Source of the DNA: Colius striatus
Taxonomy: Eukaryota > Chordata > Aves > Coliiformes > Coliidae
Reading direction: 5' to 3'
Assembly (NCBI RefSeq): GCF_028858725.1
Contig: NC_084767.1
Location: 33,983,395 to 34,047,394 of the forward strand
DNA length: 64,000 nucleotides
This document shows positions 34,654-48,893 of the stretch, in pieces (position 1 is the stretch's first letter; the number at the start of each line of letters is the position of its first letter). Position numbers and translations under genes: made by a program. The notes under the pieces were generated by a model. The model ran no database searches. It was not told the DNA's origin and saw only the letters and a program-made list of their open reading frames with translations.

Positions 34654-37600
34654 TTAATATTGTCTACGTTTCTTTGGTGGAAGGCAAAAAATGCCAGCCT
34701 TCTTAGGTGGAGGGGCGGTGCGTCTTTCTAAGGGGAAGAAGAAAGGATGTGTCAGAGCTTCTTCAAGAGTAATGCGCTTGGCTGGGTCGTACTCCAGCAT
34801 CTTGCCAAGGAGGTCAAAGAGGTTCTGGTGGTCAGCGTCCTGGCAGGTCATGAATTCCTTCATCAAGAAAACAAAAAACGGGGGTTTTGGAATCTCATTA
34901 ATTGCACTTCAAGCTCCCCTCCCCAAACCCCTTTCCCCTCTGTCCTCTTACCTTCAGTGGCTTACACTGGCTTAACATGTATCTAGCAGCTGGACTCCGT
35001 TGATCCCAATCCAGCCGGTCATGAGAGAAGTATCTGCGTTTCCTTAACCAAACAGACCACGGTTTGTTAACCAAAGATTTGGGCTTGTCCCTGCACTAGA
35101 ACTTTTATCAGCATGTTTGTTCCCAGCTTGGGGACTGACTGGCCCTGTTGCACCTGCCTGACCAGCTTGGTCGATACAGCAAAAGGATAAATCTGAGCTT
35201 ATTAGACTTTTAAAAAATTTCCTACGAAACCAGATCTGAAAATACATAAAACTATAGCAGTCCAGGGAGAGAAAAACATCGTTACCTGCTTCTCTTGGCC
35301 ATGTCATCTGGCAGGGGCCCCAGGACTCGCTCCATCATTGCCAGCTGCTCTTCGTCCCTCCTGGCCTAGAGGGAGAGCAAAAGAGACTTTTTTTTTTTTT
35401 CTGTGAGAGGAAGTTAACCACGGAGTAGCCTTACTTCAGCGTTGACTGTACGCTGCAGCCAAGAATCCACTTCAGATTCAAGAAAAAAAAAAAAAAGCTG
35501 TACTCATCTGTTTCCTGAAGAAAGTTGCCATGTACTGGAGGGGTTTTGCCCCTGCGGTTCTCTCCAATTTGGCATTAAAGAGAAACGCAGCTTCATTTCT
35601 TGCACAGACCACTCCCCTTAGTTCCCACCTCCCCCTAGCATGTCTCCACCCAGCTAAGAAGTATTACACACGCAGCATCACTGTGGGGGTTCGCTGTTAC
35701 CTACATCAAACAGTGTGGATCCAGTGTAATATTCCACGAGGACACATCCAATGCTCCAAACGTCACAGGGTTGTGACCACCCCAGTCCTGTGAAAAAGAT
35801 GCAGCAGGTTCACGTTTATAGCACCCTGCAAACAGTTCAACAGCTCAAGCAAGATACGCAACACTGCTGTAGCCTAACAAACAGGCGTCTTCTGACCTAG
35901 GATGACTTCAGGAGCTCTGTAATATCTCGTGGACACCAGACTGCTGTGATACTCAGCGTCATATACCGCGTTGCCGAAGTCCACGACTTTGACGGCTGGA
36001 TCTTTTATGGTGCGTTCATTGCATTTCTAAATTGAAACAGGGAGATGCAAGTGACCAAATAAACCCTGACAGTGGCCAAGGGAGAGGTGGGGAAGACGAC
36101 GGCAACTCACCCATTTGTGGCTATACTTTTTAACATAGTCTGAGTTCACAAATACAATGTTTTCTGGTTTCAGATCTGTATGAGTCAACTTCTTCAGGTG
36201 CAAAACTGCCATGTAACAAACACAGTTAGCCAACTCTGTCAAGAGAATGTAACAAACAAAGCAAAAAAAACCAAACCAAACCACCCCACAAAAAACTTAC
36301 AGTTCACAGATTCGCAGATCTGATATGCCATCTGTCTAATGTGGTCCAGCTCAAAGGGCAGAAAGCCATTCTGTTTAAGGAAGTCATAGGTGCTGAGCCC
36401 CAGCAGCTCAAAAACAATGCAGACGTGGTCACGGTACGTAAACCATTCTAACATCCGGACGCAGTGACTGCAAAAGCAGGGAAATACAGCAAGTTGCGTG
36501 ACACTCAGATCCACACGTTGTACGTTGCAGAAAGTGACATCGCAGACACTTGAAAGCCAAAACAAAAGGACAGACGGCTTTGTACACTTACTATCTACCG
36601 TTGGGATCCACTGCCTTTAAATGCTGCAGCACCTGTACTTCTAAGTGAGCTGCCTCCGTGCACGTAGGGACATTTTTTATTATTTTCACAGCTACGTGCC
36701 TGTTGTGGCTGAAAAGACAGGTTTCAGCAGTGATCAGAACAATTAGCTTTAATGCAGAATATTCGGTAATTATCACCACATACATAGTTTGTAACAATGG
36801 CAACCTTATCGTGAAGAGGTGGGGAGTTTTTTTAAGTACACACTGACTTCACGTAACCAAGCTTCATCTATGCACAACCACACCTGAAATATAACCTTTA
36901 CATTTTAAAAAACACATTCAATGCCTTCTACGTCAGTATTAAAGGCTAAAGGCCCCACTCACCTCTTCCTTTGTATTTACGACTGTAAACACTCTAGTTT
37001 TGTGCCAGTTTGCGCACAGCAAAAACGCCGTGAAACACAAAATGACAATTACATCATCACACGATGTCAGGGACCTTGCTCCTCATACAGCCCAGGGGAT
37101 GGTGCCGGCCCCAGCACTGCCCAGGCTGGGGGATGCTTCACCCTTCTGTGTCCAGGCCCCCAGACCATGACCTCTCCCAGGCTGAGGCGTGCCGGCAGAA
37201 GACGCCCCGTCGCCCCATCCACCAGTCCTGCCCAACCCTTGCGTCTGGGAGCTGGTTTTAGCACGACATGGCAACAGACATCGGCGTCTGGGAACGGCTC
37301 GTGGCCTTACGCAGAGCAGCAGACGAGGACGTAACGGTAAAACCTGACACAACGGGGAGGCGCTTCACAAACCACACCGTGATGGCGACGGGAAGAGAAA
37401 TTACATGCCTTCAGTGAAAGACTTACTCTTCACGATCGATGCATTCCACTACTTTTCCAAAGGCACCCGTACCCAAAGTCGCCACCACCTCATCTGTAGA
37501 GAAAAGAACTCTCAGGCACGGAAGCTGTGAACTTACTCAGCTATTATAAAACCAAGCAAACAAAAATAAACCCAAAAGCCTAAGTGCTATCACTGAAGCT

Positions 37601-39142
37601 ACCCTAGGCTGTGCTGCTTTAAATTGTAAATCTGTTTTGAGAGATGTTATTGGACAACTCTCATGCAGGTGCATTGCCGGGGATCTCCTTCATTAACTTA
37701 CTATTTTTGGGGGTGAAAAATGGGAGAAAGGAAAAAAAAAAAAGTATTCAGGTCTACAGAAAAAGAGTAACAATCCCCACCTCCAAACAAAAACGTTAAG
37801 ATAGAAAGGAAAGGCTTCCAAAGCACCCCTCACAGCTTACGCTAAAAGGACTTATTCTATCTATCTATCTATTCTAAAAGTTAATAAATTTTAAAAAGTG
37901 TTCTATACATCTTGCACTTAGTCTGTCTCCACTCTGACAGATCAGGTGACCCTCCTCATCCTCTACGTTCTCGGATCCTCTCTCTCGAAGACTCTTCTGG
38001 AACCACAGACAATCAATAAACCCGAGTGAATTCAGGTCACGCTACAAAATTCATGCAGCAGGGAGATAGTCGGGTAGTCAGATACACGTCGGGACACAAA
38101 CAGTCGGCAGCAGCAATTTCAAATGCCGTCCCCGGAAATTCACAGGGCACGTAGTTCTACAGATTTCTCAATGACTTAAAACACCTTACTAAATAAATTT
38201 TCTAAAAAGTAAAAATCTGACATAATCTTCTTGCTCTTTCTGTGATACTTAGTCAAAAAGCACGCTTAGAAGTTTGTGCTTGGATTTTTGAGTTGGGCTG
38301 AGATCGATGCTTATCATAATAAAAATTCTGAAGGCATGAAAGCAACGTTGCATTTCACGTATTCCAGTTGATGGTTACTACTCATCAATCTGTTCAAATA
38401 CATCTAATGAACAAATCAAGACTGTGTTCTGTGGTATTACACACGTACCTACAAACTACACGTTTTCGATGGAGGCAATAAAAGCTCAGCAAAAAACAAT
38501 CTCCAAACATTAGCTAAAGGGATAAACAGTTATCAACAGAATTCCCCAAGTCCCCCCACTCCAGTACTACTGCTGCCCAGCCGAGAATCCATCTCTTTGA
38601 AAGAAAAGGATATCCTAACAATTTGTCACACCTCCTGTGGATGTGGAAGATGGGTACAGTAAGGAGTGTCGGCTCTCCTTTTGCGAGTAGCCTTCCCATC
38701 ACTTCCCGACGCTTTGGCACTGCCATGCCCACCACATTCTTTCCGTTCTGTAGCACTGTGCAACTGGTCTCCTTCGCTTGCAGACTGGGTTTCTGAAGGG
38801 CTTCTGCAGAGGATCAAAGCAACGTAATAAGAATCATTCTAATAGCCCTATCAAGACAGATCTTTTTAGTGGTTTAAAGCTGTAAGACATCTTCCTTGAA
38901 AGATCTCCAACCCAAAAACTAATACGTTATCAGATGAGCAGATGAGAAAAATAGAACCTTAAAACATCAGCTTGCTGATACTGCTGATGCCAGAAATTAA
39001 AAAGCCGTTACCTGCAGTGCTTCTTCCTCTTTTGTGCAGGAGTTAATGATGTCCTCTTTCTCTTAGAAGAGGCACCAGATCCTTTGGAACCACAACTTTC
39101 TCTTTTACCCTGCTTGGAACTAGGTTGCTTGGAAGGAAACAT
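34654..39142 (-). CDS. CLK1: CLK (LAMMER) dual-specificity protein kinase, copy 2
   Basis: Same exon structure as copy 1 with every coordinate +8632; the initiator is at 39142-39140 and the stop codon at 34656-34654. In the exons compared by eye the predicted protein is identical to copy 1, including all catalytic motifs. Differences between the copies fall in introns and flanks. It has its own CpG-island promoter and poly(A) signal, so independent transcription is plausible. Nothing suggests decay. Confidence 0.92.
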
Positions 39143-39447
39143 CTGTAACAAAGATACTTTGCTCTTTTAATTACATCCCACAGATGAAGAATTCATTTTC
39201 AAAATTAGCACTCTGATGAAGGCTGCATTTTTCTTCAAGCACCAGCAACCTACTTCTTAGAAACAGTTTTTAAAAGAAGTAGTATGGCTGGGACACTAAA
39301 CGTACCCAGCGGATGCTGTTTCTGCAAAGCTGCTCGGGCACCCGAAGGTGCCGAGAAGGCAGGCTGCCGTGGACTTTGGAAGTACGGCATACTACTATCG
39401 CCCAGCGTCCCTTCAGAACACTTCAGGAACCTGTCGGAAACTTTTAC

Positions 39448-40257
39448 CTTGTTTCTTCCCACAGACGCCCGGAGAACTCCTGATGCCGAGTCAAAATGGC
39501 AACAAGGCTTCGGTTATGTCTCGCGGCTAACGCCTAATGCAGAGTGAAAACGACAAAACTTCGGCGCCAAGTTTTATCAGTCGCTACACGTGCCCGTTGC
39601 TTCCCTTTCCAATCGTAACCGGACTCTTGCTCCCAAGCCGCGTCTCCGGCCGCCGCGCCGGGGCTGGGGGCAGCCGTGACGCTCCACGGCGAGAGACGGC
39701 GGCGCAGGGCGGGCAGACGCCGTGCCCCCTCCCGCGGCAGGCTCCCCTCTCCGGGCCAGGGCCACGGCCACGGCCTCCCCGCTAAACACACCGAAGCCAT
39801 TTTCTCCCCGCCCGGCACAAGCAGCGGGCAGATAACGTCGTGTCTTGCAGCGAGGCGGGGTCACCTAGGCGCCCCCGCCCCCGGCCGCCCTCCCACCGCG
39901 GCAGCAGCCAACCTCCCTCCCTCTCTCCGCGCCTGCCTCCCTCCGCCCCGCCCCGGCCCGCCTGCCCGGCCCCCGACGCCGTCCCTCGGCTCTGCCCCGC
40001 CGCCCGCGCTCCTCCCCTCGCCCCCACCTCCGCTCTGTCTGACGGCGACACACGGAATGAAGCAGCCGCCAGCCTGCAGCCCGCGGCCAGCGGCGTGGCG
40101 TTGCTAGGACGCGCCTGGCCTTGGGCTGCTGGGTCACAAACCCCGCACACGCGGCTTCGCGGGAGGAGGGCTCCCCCCCACCCGCACCCCCATCGCGGGA
40201 CGGGACCGGCTCCCCGACTCTCGCTGCCCGCCTCGTGGCCTTGAAGTAAAACAACCG
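39448..40257 (-). promoter_or_regulatory. CpG-island promoter of CLK copy 2
   Basis: Same island as in copy 1, including the 5' UTR donor, the E2F-like and YY1-like motifs and the C-rich flank. It has one extra 6-bp GGCCAC-type repeat near 39760 and a different C-run near 40170. Confidence 0.75.
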
Positions 40258-41806
40258 TGCAAAACCTTCACCCGTTTTCCTGCCACCAACTTTAGAAGGC
40301 AAGGAAAGGAAAAAAACCACCCCAAATTAAAAAGTCCGTTGAAGAATGACTGCTAGAAGACAGTGCTTGTGTGTGTGCGTGACTCTGCAGTGCCACATCG
40401 CCATTTTTCACCCTTGAGGAAACAGCTTTGTTATTTGTCTGTCTCCCTCGACAAATTAAGAGGCTCTCAAGTCAGCTCTAAAGCAACAGCAGCTTAAAGG
40501 ACCGCGTATAACTCGCAAAGGTATCTTTGTAGATCACTGGCATTGAAAACATTTCCAAGTACTTGAACGTTCTGTGCGTTGGGCTTCACGGTGTCTCACG
40601 GTATCCTTTTACTAGTTTTGAATCATGCTTTTGAGATCACGAAATACCTCCTGTAAAACAAACTACACGCAGCTCTTCCAGTAAGTGTACAGATCAGTCT
40701 TCCATACCCACAGAACGAAAAAAGACAAACAAACCTAACACAGCTTTCCACAATAACTAACCTTTGCTTCTGCTGCTCTTCACTACTGCTGCCAACATGG
40801 TAGTTTAAGTCACCAAGACCAACCCTCTCGCCACAGCATCACCTCTCTCAGAGGAGCTCTCAAGCCCCTCGGCCAACTATCAGCCGTCACCTCACGTGCA
40901 ATCTGCCTTACGTGGAAAAAGAGCAGCTAAGGATAAAACGGTTCTGAAACACAACAGCCTTGTACACACCAGCTCTCTAAACAAATTAAACCAGTCCTGG
41001 AATAGTTTCCAGTCCAGTGCCACATGTCAGCATTGGAAATTATTGTCCCCTTTGCACTGCAGGAAAGTCTCCAGTATGTCCTTCTGCACGGCAGCAGTGT
41101 CAGCGTGGCAGTCAAACACTCAGTTGTATGCCTCTGTCTGCTTGCTATTGCCGCTGGTTACGTGGAAGAGACGGGAAGGTAACAGAGATGAAATAATTAA
41201 ACCCTTTACCTGACTGACTGAAGTGTTATGACAAAACGTACTAAGTCTGGAGCAAGGCCTAAGAGTGTTAAGCAACGCTCCATACAGAACAGAGAAACTT
41301 TATCCCAGAGAGAGGGTACCGATTAACTCTGCTTCGGTAACCTGTACCTGGCATGCCTTTGCCTTTCCCTTGCACTTAAGTTCTTTATTTTAAGAGGCAA
41401 TATCTCAAAATGGGAAATACTGGTCTGAAGCAGAGTGCGAGCCAGCTGGACCTGGACCTCCCAAGGACTACAAAGCATATATACGAGAGCGGAGTGTGCT
41501 ATCGACCAAGTCCAAAGAGAGGGAAGAAGTTCATAATGGGAGGAACTGTGGGTAATCCTTCCTGTCCAAGGCCTCTCACGCATAGTCGGAACTCAAAATA
41601 TACGTACTGTAGAGTCAGAGATGTGGAACGAGTTGATTTTTTCCTACTTTATGAACGCAAACTGATGCCAAAATGCACGTTGAAAGTTTACAACAAGGAA
41701 GAGTAGAACATTCCGCTTTTCCCAGTATGTCCAAGGTAGAGAACTTTTGATGTGTACAAATCATTTTCCCTTCCCTGCTTTAGTCAGTTTAGGTTACGCT
41801 TTCGGT

Positions 41807-42287
41807 TGTTACCGCATATCCTTGCGTGGCGAGTTCCATTCACGACGAAGCTGCTGCCATCTGTGAACAGTTTCCATTCAGGGTTTTCAGGAGGATCATC
41901 CTTCAGGTCCTCTCTGCTGGAATATGTATGTTCAATGGTTGCAACGCAGTCGTGTTCCAGTTGTTGCTCTTCCTGTGAGGTACTGGGAAACACTGCAGGA
42001 TTTAGAAGGTTAGTCGTTTTCAACACTACATCATCCTGCGCAGTGAGAATTACCTGGTATTTCATCATTCGGCTCGGGGATAATCCATGTCCCCCCTTTT
42101 GCTCCAAGACTGTGGTTACCATATGTGGCACATAGACTGAAACAGCCCTTCCCAAGGTCAGCTTTCTTGCTTCTTGGATCAGTATGACGGTTACACCTAC
42201 TGCTCGCAGGCAAGAAGGCCATCCCCTGCTCACCAAGTCCTGTTGTTTGCAAAAATATCCCACCGGTCTCTTCCAGCTTCCTAGTTT
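41807..42287 (-). mobile_element. Class I ERV pol fragment, copy 2 right end (fossil)
   Basis: Duplicate of the fossil at 33170-33650, carried along with the tandem unit and not a separate insertion. It shares several substitutions with the copy 3 fossil. Broken fragment. Confidence 0.88.
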
Positions 42288-43290
42288 CATGATACGGTGA
42301 ATGAGACTTACAGCAGTTCCGCTTGCAAAGTAAACTGTAAAAAGCCTCCAAAGTGAAAAGGCCAGGGCTTGCGTGCTGACTTGGTGTGACACTGTGGTTC
42401 CTACCCTCTGCTCCACGTAAACCCCACGCGTATGTGGTTTGTCCATCTCCTCGGGGACTTTGTCACATCTCTGCGATGCTTCCAGCAGAGAGCTGTCCTC
42501 TCTTCCACGGGCTGGGGAAGGCAACTGCCGCGCTCCTGGGCACTCCGTGTCCTGAGAAGCTGCTGTGGCGGCAGTGCCGGAAAAGCGCGAGGGGGGCGGG
42601 GAAAGGCAGGTAGGAGGAGCTCTGGCAGCCACGGCCCTGCCTTCTCCTGGAGTTACGGGCTGCCGCACTACACACCGGGGCGGGTCTTCACCCTTCTCCC
42701 GAGGTGCTAGGCCGTGCTTGGGGCAGCGGCCGCCAGGCACCACGGCTCAGAGGTAAGGCAGGCTACGCTCTGTTTTATGCTGGCACTTGCCACGTTTTAA
42801 AGCAAACAGCTTGTCTGGGCCCCGAAACTCTGAATTTGTAACAAATTCTCACAACAGCTCATCACTGAAGAAAGGTTGGGTGAAAGCGGGGAGGGGAGAC
42901 TGGCGTAAGCATTAACTGAAATAGCGGCAGCAGAATATTCAAAGCATAAACAAGGTGGGGTCAGGCTGGGGGCCCTTCCCTGCTACGCTCGGCTGCCCGA
43001 CTTTTTAATTTCTTTTTCTCAACAAATAAAGGGCACCTTTCTGTACGCTTCACGTGAAGGGCTGTCTCTGTTCCCTTCCCCAAAAGGGACACTGAAGGGG
43101 GAAAAAAACCCAAATCTGTCCTAGGTCTTTTTGCTCCTCTCAGGATGGTTAAATAAAACATAATTAAGAGAAGAATTCCTGGCTGTTAGGAGGCCTGTTT
43201 CACAAAATGCTTCCCACACGTGTTTAAAGTGCAAACAACCTGAGTTTATTTAACAGTCAAAACTCAGCTGAATTAACTTAGTTAACTAAC

Positions 43291-46200
43291 TTAATATTGT
43301 CTACGTTTCTTTGGTGGAAGGCAAAAAATGCCAGCCTTCTTAGGTGGAGGGGCGGTGCGTCTTTCTAAGGGGAAGAAGAAAGGATGTGTCAGAGCTTCTT
43401 CAAGAGTAATGCGCTTGGCTGGGTCGTACTCCAGCATCTTGCCAAGGAGGTCAAAGAGGTTCTGGTGGTCAGCGTCCTGGCAGGTCATGAATTCCTTCAT
43501 CAAGAAAACAAAAAACGGGGGTTTTGGAATCTCATTAATTGCACTTCAAGCTCCCCTCCCCAAACCCCTTTCCCCTCTGTCCTCTTACCTTCAGTGGCTT
43601 ACACTGGCTTAACATGTATCTAGCAGCTGGACTCCGTTGATCCCAATCCAGCCGGTCATGAGAGAAGTATCTGCGTTTCCTTAACCAAACAGACCACGGT
43701 TTGTTAACCAAAGATTTGGGCTTGTCCCTGCACTAGAACTTTTATCAGCATGTTTGTTCCCAGCTTGGGGACTGACTGGCCCTGTTGCACCTGCCTGACC
43801 AGCTTGGTCGATACAGCAAAAGGATAAATCTGAGCTTATTAGACTTTTAAAAAATTTCCTACGAAACCAGATCTGAAAATACATAAAACTATAGCAGTCC
43901 AGGGAGAGAAAAACATCGTTACCTGCTTCTCTTGGCCATGTCATCTGGCAGGGGCCCCAGGACTCGCTCCATCATTGCCAGCTGCTCTTCGTCCCTCCTG
44001 GCCTAGAGGGAGAGCAAAAGAGACTTTTTTTTTTTTTCTGTCAGAGGAAGTTAACCACGGAGTAGCCTTACTTCAGCGTTGACTGTACGCTGCAGCCAAG
44101 AATCCACTTCAGATTCAAGAAAAAAAAAAAAAAGCTGTACTCATCTGTTTCCTGAAGAAAGTTGCCATGTACTGGAGGGGTTTTGCCCCTACGGTTCTCT
44201 CCAATTTGGCATTAAAGAGAAACGCAGCTTCATTTCTTGCTCAGACCACTCCCCTTAGTTCCCACCTCCCCCTAGCATGTCTCCACCCAGCTAAGAAGTA
44301 TTACACACGCAGCATCACTGTGGGGGTTCGCTGTTACCTACATCAAACAGTGTGGATCCAGTGTAATATTCCACGAGGACACATCCAATGCTCCAAACGT
44401 CACAGGGTTGTGACCACCCCAGTCCTGTGAAAAAGATGCAGCAGGTTCACGTTTATAGCACCCTGCAAACAGTTCAACAGCTCAAGCAAGATACGCAACA
44501 CTGCTGTAGCCTAACAAACAGGCGTCTTCTGACCTAGGATGACTTCAGGAGCTCTGTAATATCTCGTGGACACCAGACTGCTGTGATACTCAGCGTCATA
44601 TACCGCGTTGCCGAAGTCCACGACTTTGACGGCTGGATCTTTTATGGTGCGTTCATTGCATTTCTAAATTGAAACAGGGAGATGCAAGTGACCAAATAAA
44701 CCCTGACAGTGGCCAAGGGAGAGGTGGGGAAGACGACGGCAACTCACCCATTTGTGGCTATACTTTTTAACATAGTCTGAGTTCACAAATACAATGTTTT
44801 CTGGTTTCAGATCTGTATGAGTCAACTTCTTCAGGTGCAAAACTGCCATGTAACAAACACAGTTAGCCAACTCTGTCAAGAGAATGTAACAAACAAAGCA
44901 AAAAAAACCAAACCAAACCACCCCACAAAAAACTTACAGTTCACAGATTCGCAGATCTGATATGCCATCTGTCTAATGTGGTCCAGCTCAAAGGGCAGAA
45001 AGCCATTCTGTTTAAGGAAGTCATAGGTGCTGAGCCCCAGCAGCTCAAAAACAATGCAGACGTGGTCACGGTACGTAAACCATTCTAACATCCGGACGCA
45101 GTGACTGCAAAAGCAGGGAAATACAGCAAGTTGCGTGACACTCAGATCCACACGTTGTACGTTGCAGAAAGTGACATCGCAGACACTTGAAAGCCAAAAC
45201 AAAAGGACAGACGGCTTTGTACACTTACTATCTACCGTTGGGATCCACTGCCTTTAAATGCTGCAGCACCTGTACTTCTAAGTGAGCTGCCTCCGTGCAC
45301 GTAGGGACATTTTTTATTATTTTCACAGCTACGTGCCTGTTGTGGCTGAAAAGACAGGTTTCAGCAGTGATCAGAACAATTAGCTTTAATGCAGAATATT
45401 CGGTAATTATCACCACATACATAGTTTGTAACAATGGCAACCTTATCGTGAAGAGGTGGGGAGTTTTTTTAAGTACACACTGACTTCACGTAACCAAGCT
45501 TCATCTATGCACAACCACACCTGAAATATAACCTTTACATTTTAAAAAACACATTCAATGCCTTCTACGTCAGTATTAAAGGCTAAAGGCCCCACTCACC
45601 TCTTCCTTTGTATTTACGACTGTAAACACTCTAGTTTTGTGCCAGTTTGCGCACAGCAAAAACGCCGTGAAACACAAAATGACAATTACATCATCACACG
45701 ATGTCAGGGACCTTGCTCCTCATACAGCCCAGGGGATGGTGCCGGCCCCAGCACTGCCCAGGCTGGGGGATGCTTCACCCTTCTGTGTCCAGGCCCCCAG
45801 ACCATGACCTCTCCCAGGCTGAGGCGTGCCGGCAGAAGACGCCCCGTCGCCCCATCCACCAGTCCTGCCCAACCCTTGCGTCTGGGAGCTGGTTTTAGCA
45901 CGACATGGCAACAGACATCGGCGTCTGGGAACGGCTCGTGGCCTTACGCAGAGCAGCAGACGAGGACGTAACGGTAAAACCTGACACAACGGGGAGGCGC
46001 TTCACAAACCACACCGTGATGGCGACGGGAAGAGAAATTACATGCCTTCAGTGAAAGACTTACTCTTCACGATCGATGCATTCCACTACTTTTCCAAAGG
46101 CACCCGTACCCAAAGTCGCCACCACCTCATCTGTAGAGAAAAGAACTCTCAGGCACGGAAGCTGTGAACTTACTCAGCTATTATAAAACCAAGCAAACAA

Positions 46201-47779
46201 AAATAAACCCAAAAGCCTAAGTGCTATCACTGAAGCTACCCTAGGCTGTGCTGCTTTAAATTGTAAATCTGTTTTGAGAGATGTTATTGGACAACTCTCA
46301 TGCAGGTGCATTGCCGGGGATCTCCTTCATTAACTTACTATTTTTGGGGGTGAAAAATGGGAGAAAGGAAAAAAAAAAAAGTATTCAGGTCTACAGAAAA
46401 AGAGTAACAATCCCCACCTCCAAACAAAAACGTTAAGATAGAAAGGAAAGGCTTCCAAAGCACCCCTCACAGCTTACGCTAAAAGGACTTATTCTATCTA
46501 TCTATCTATTCTAAAAGTTAATAAATTTTAAAAAGTGTTCTATACATCTTGCACTTAGTCTGTCTCCACTCTGACAGATCAGGTGACCCTCCTCATCCTC
46601 TACGTTCTCGGATCCTCTCTCTCGAAGACTCTTCTGGAACCACAGACAATCAATAAACCCGAGTGAATTCAGGTCACGCTACAAAATTCATGCAGCAGGG
46701 AGATAGTCGGGTAGTCAGATACACGTCGGGACACAAACAGTCGGCAGCAGCAATTTCAAATGCCGTCCCCGGAAATTCACAGGGCACGTAGTTCTACAGA
46801 TTTCTCAATGACTTAAAACACCTTACTAAATAAATTTTCTAAAAAGTAAAAATCTGACATAATCTTCTTGCTCTTTCTGTGATACTTAGTCAAAAAGCAC
46901 GCTTAGAAGTTTGTGCTTGGATTTTTGAGTTGGGCTGAGATCGATGCTTATCATAATAAAAATTCTGAAGGCATGAAAGCAACGTTGCATTTCACGTATT
47001 CCAGTTGATGGTTACTACTCATCAATCTGTTCAAATACATCTAATGAACAAATCAAGACTGTGTTCTGTGGTATTACACACGTACCTACAAACTACACGT
47101 TTTCGATGGAGGCAATAAAAGCTCAGCAAAAAACAATCTCCAAACATTAGCTAAAGGGATAAACAGTTATCAACAGAATTCCCCAAGTCCCCCCACTCCA
47201 GTACTACTGCTGCCCAGCCGAGAATCCATCTCTTTGAAAGAAAAGGATATCCTAACAATTTGTCACACCTCCTGTGGATGTGGAAGATGGGTACAGTAAG
47301 GAGTGTCGGCTCTCCTTTTGCGAGTAGCCTTCCCATCACTTCCCGACGCTTTGGCACTGCCATGCCCACCACATTCTTTCCGTTCTGTAGCACTGTGCAA
47401 CTGGTCTCCTTCGCTTGCAGACTGGGTTTCTGAAGGGCTTCTGCAGAGGATCAAAGCAACGTAATAAGAATCATTCTAATAGCCCTATCAAGACAGATCT
47501 TTTTAGTGGTTTAAAGCTGTAAGACATCTTCCTTGAAAGATCTCCAACCCAAAAACTAATACGTTATCAGATGAGCAGATGAGAAAAATAGAACCTTAAA
47601 ACATCAGCTTGCTGATACTGCTGATGCCAGAAATTAAAAAGCCGTTACCTGCAGTGCTTCTTCCTCTTTTGTGCAGGAGTTAATGATGTCCTCTTTCTCT
47701 TAGAAGAGGCACCAGATCCTTTGGAACCACAACTTTCTCTTTTACCCTGCTTGGAACTAGGTTGCTTGGAAGGAAACAT
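43291..47779 (-). CDS. CLK1: CLK (LAMMER) dual-specificity protein kinase, copy 3
   Basis: Same exon structure as copy 1 with every coordinate +17269; initiator at 47779-47777. The exons compared show no amino-acid difference from copies 1 and 2. The intron between the LAMMER exon and its upstream neighbour carries a unit-specific G to C change near 44042, which helps to tell the copy apart. Confidence 0.92.
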
Positions 47780-48084
47780 CTGTAACAAAGATACTTTGCT
47801 CTTTTAATTACATCCCACAGATGAAGAATTCATTTTCAAAATTAGCACTCTGATGAAGGCTGCATTTTTCTTCAAGCACCAGCAACCTACTTCTTAGAAA
47901 CAGTTTTTAAAAGAAGTAGTATGGCTGGGACACTAAACGTACCCAGCGGATGCTGTTTCTGCAAAGCTGCTCGGGCACCCGAAGGTGCCGAGAAGGCAGG
48001 CTGCCGTGGACTTTGGAAGTACGGCATACTACTATCGCCCAGCGTCCCTTCAGAACACTTCAGGAACCTGTCGGAAACTTTTAC

Positions 48085-48893
48085 CTTGTTTCTTCCCACA
48101 GACGCCCGGAGAACTCCTGATGCCGAGTCAAAATGGCAACAAGGCTTCGGTTATGTCTCGCGGCTAACGCCTAATGCAGAGTGAAAACGACAAAACTTCG
48201 GCGCCAAGTTTTATCAGTCGCTACACGTGCCCGTTGCTTCCCTTTCCAATCGTAACCGGACTCTTGCTCCCAAGCCGCGTCTCCGGCCGCCGCGCCGGGG
48301 CTGGGGGCAGCCGTGACGCTCCACGGCGAGAGACGGCGGCGCAGGGCGGGCAGACGCCGTGCCCCCTCCCGCGGCAGGCTCCCCTCTCCGGGCCAGGGCC
48401 ACGGCCACGGCCTCCCCGCTAAACACACCGAAGCCATTTTCTCCCCGCCCGGCACAAGCAGCGGGCAGATAACGTCGTGTCTTGCAGCGAGGCGGGGTCA
48501 CCTAGGCGCCCCCGCCCCCGGCCGCCCTCCCACCGCGGCAGCAGCCAACCTCCCTCCCTCTCTCCGCGCCTGCCTCCCTCCGCCCCGCCCCGGCCCGCCT
48601 GCCCGGCCCCCGACGCCGTCCCTCGGCTCTGCCCCGCCGCCCGCGCTCCTCCCCTCGCCCCCACCTCCGCTCTGTCTGACGGCGACACACGGAATGAAGC
48701 AGCCGCCAGCCTGCAGCCCGCGGCCAGCGGCGTGGCGTTGCTAGGACGCGCCTGGCCTTGGGCTGCTGGGTCACAAACCCCGCACACGCGGCTTCGCGGG
48801 AGGAGGGCCCCCCCCACCCGCACCCCCATCGCGGGACGGGACCGGCTCCCCGACTCTCGCTGCCCGCCTCGTGGCCTTGAAGTAAAACAACCG
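48085..48893 (-). promoter_or_regulatory. CpG-island promoter of CLK copy 3
   Basis: Same island as in copy 2, with a slightly different C-run near 48808. All motifs noted for copy 1 are retained. Confidence 0.75.

Larger units (their letters stand above)
33651..42287. repeat. Tandem CLK unit, copy 2 (8637 bp)
   Basis: Head-to-tail duplicate of copy 1, offset +8632 across the CLK gene. Only scattered substitutions and small indels were seen by eye (for example GCACAG for GCTCAG near 35602, and GTGCGT for GTGTGT at about 40375). Layout is identical to copy 1. Confidence 0.97.
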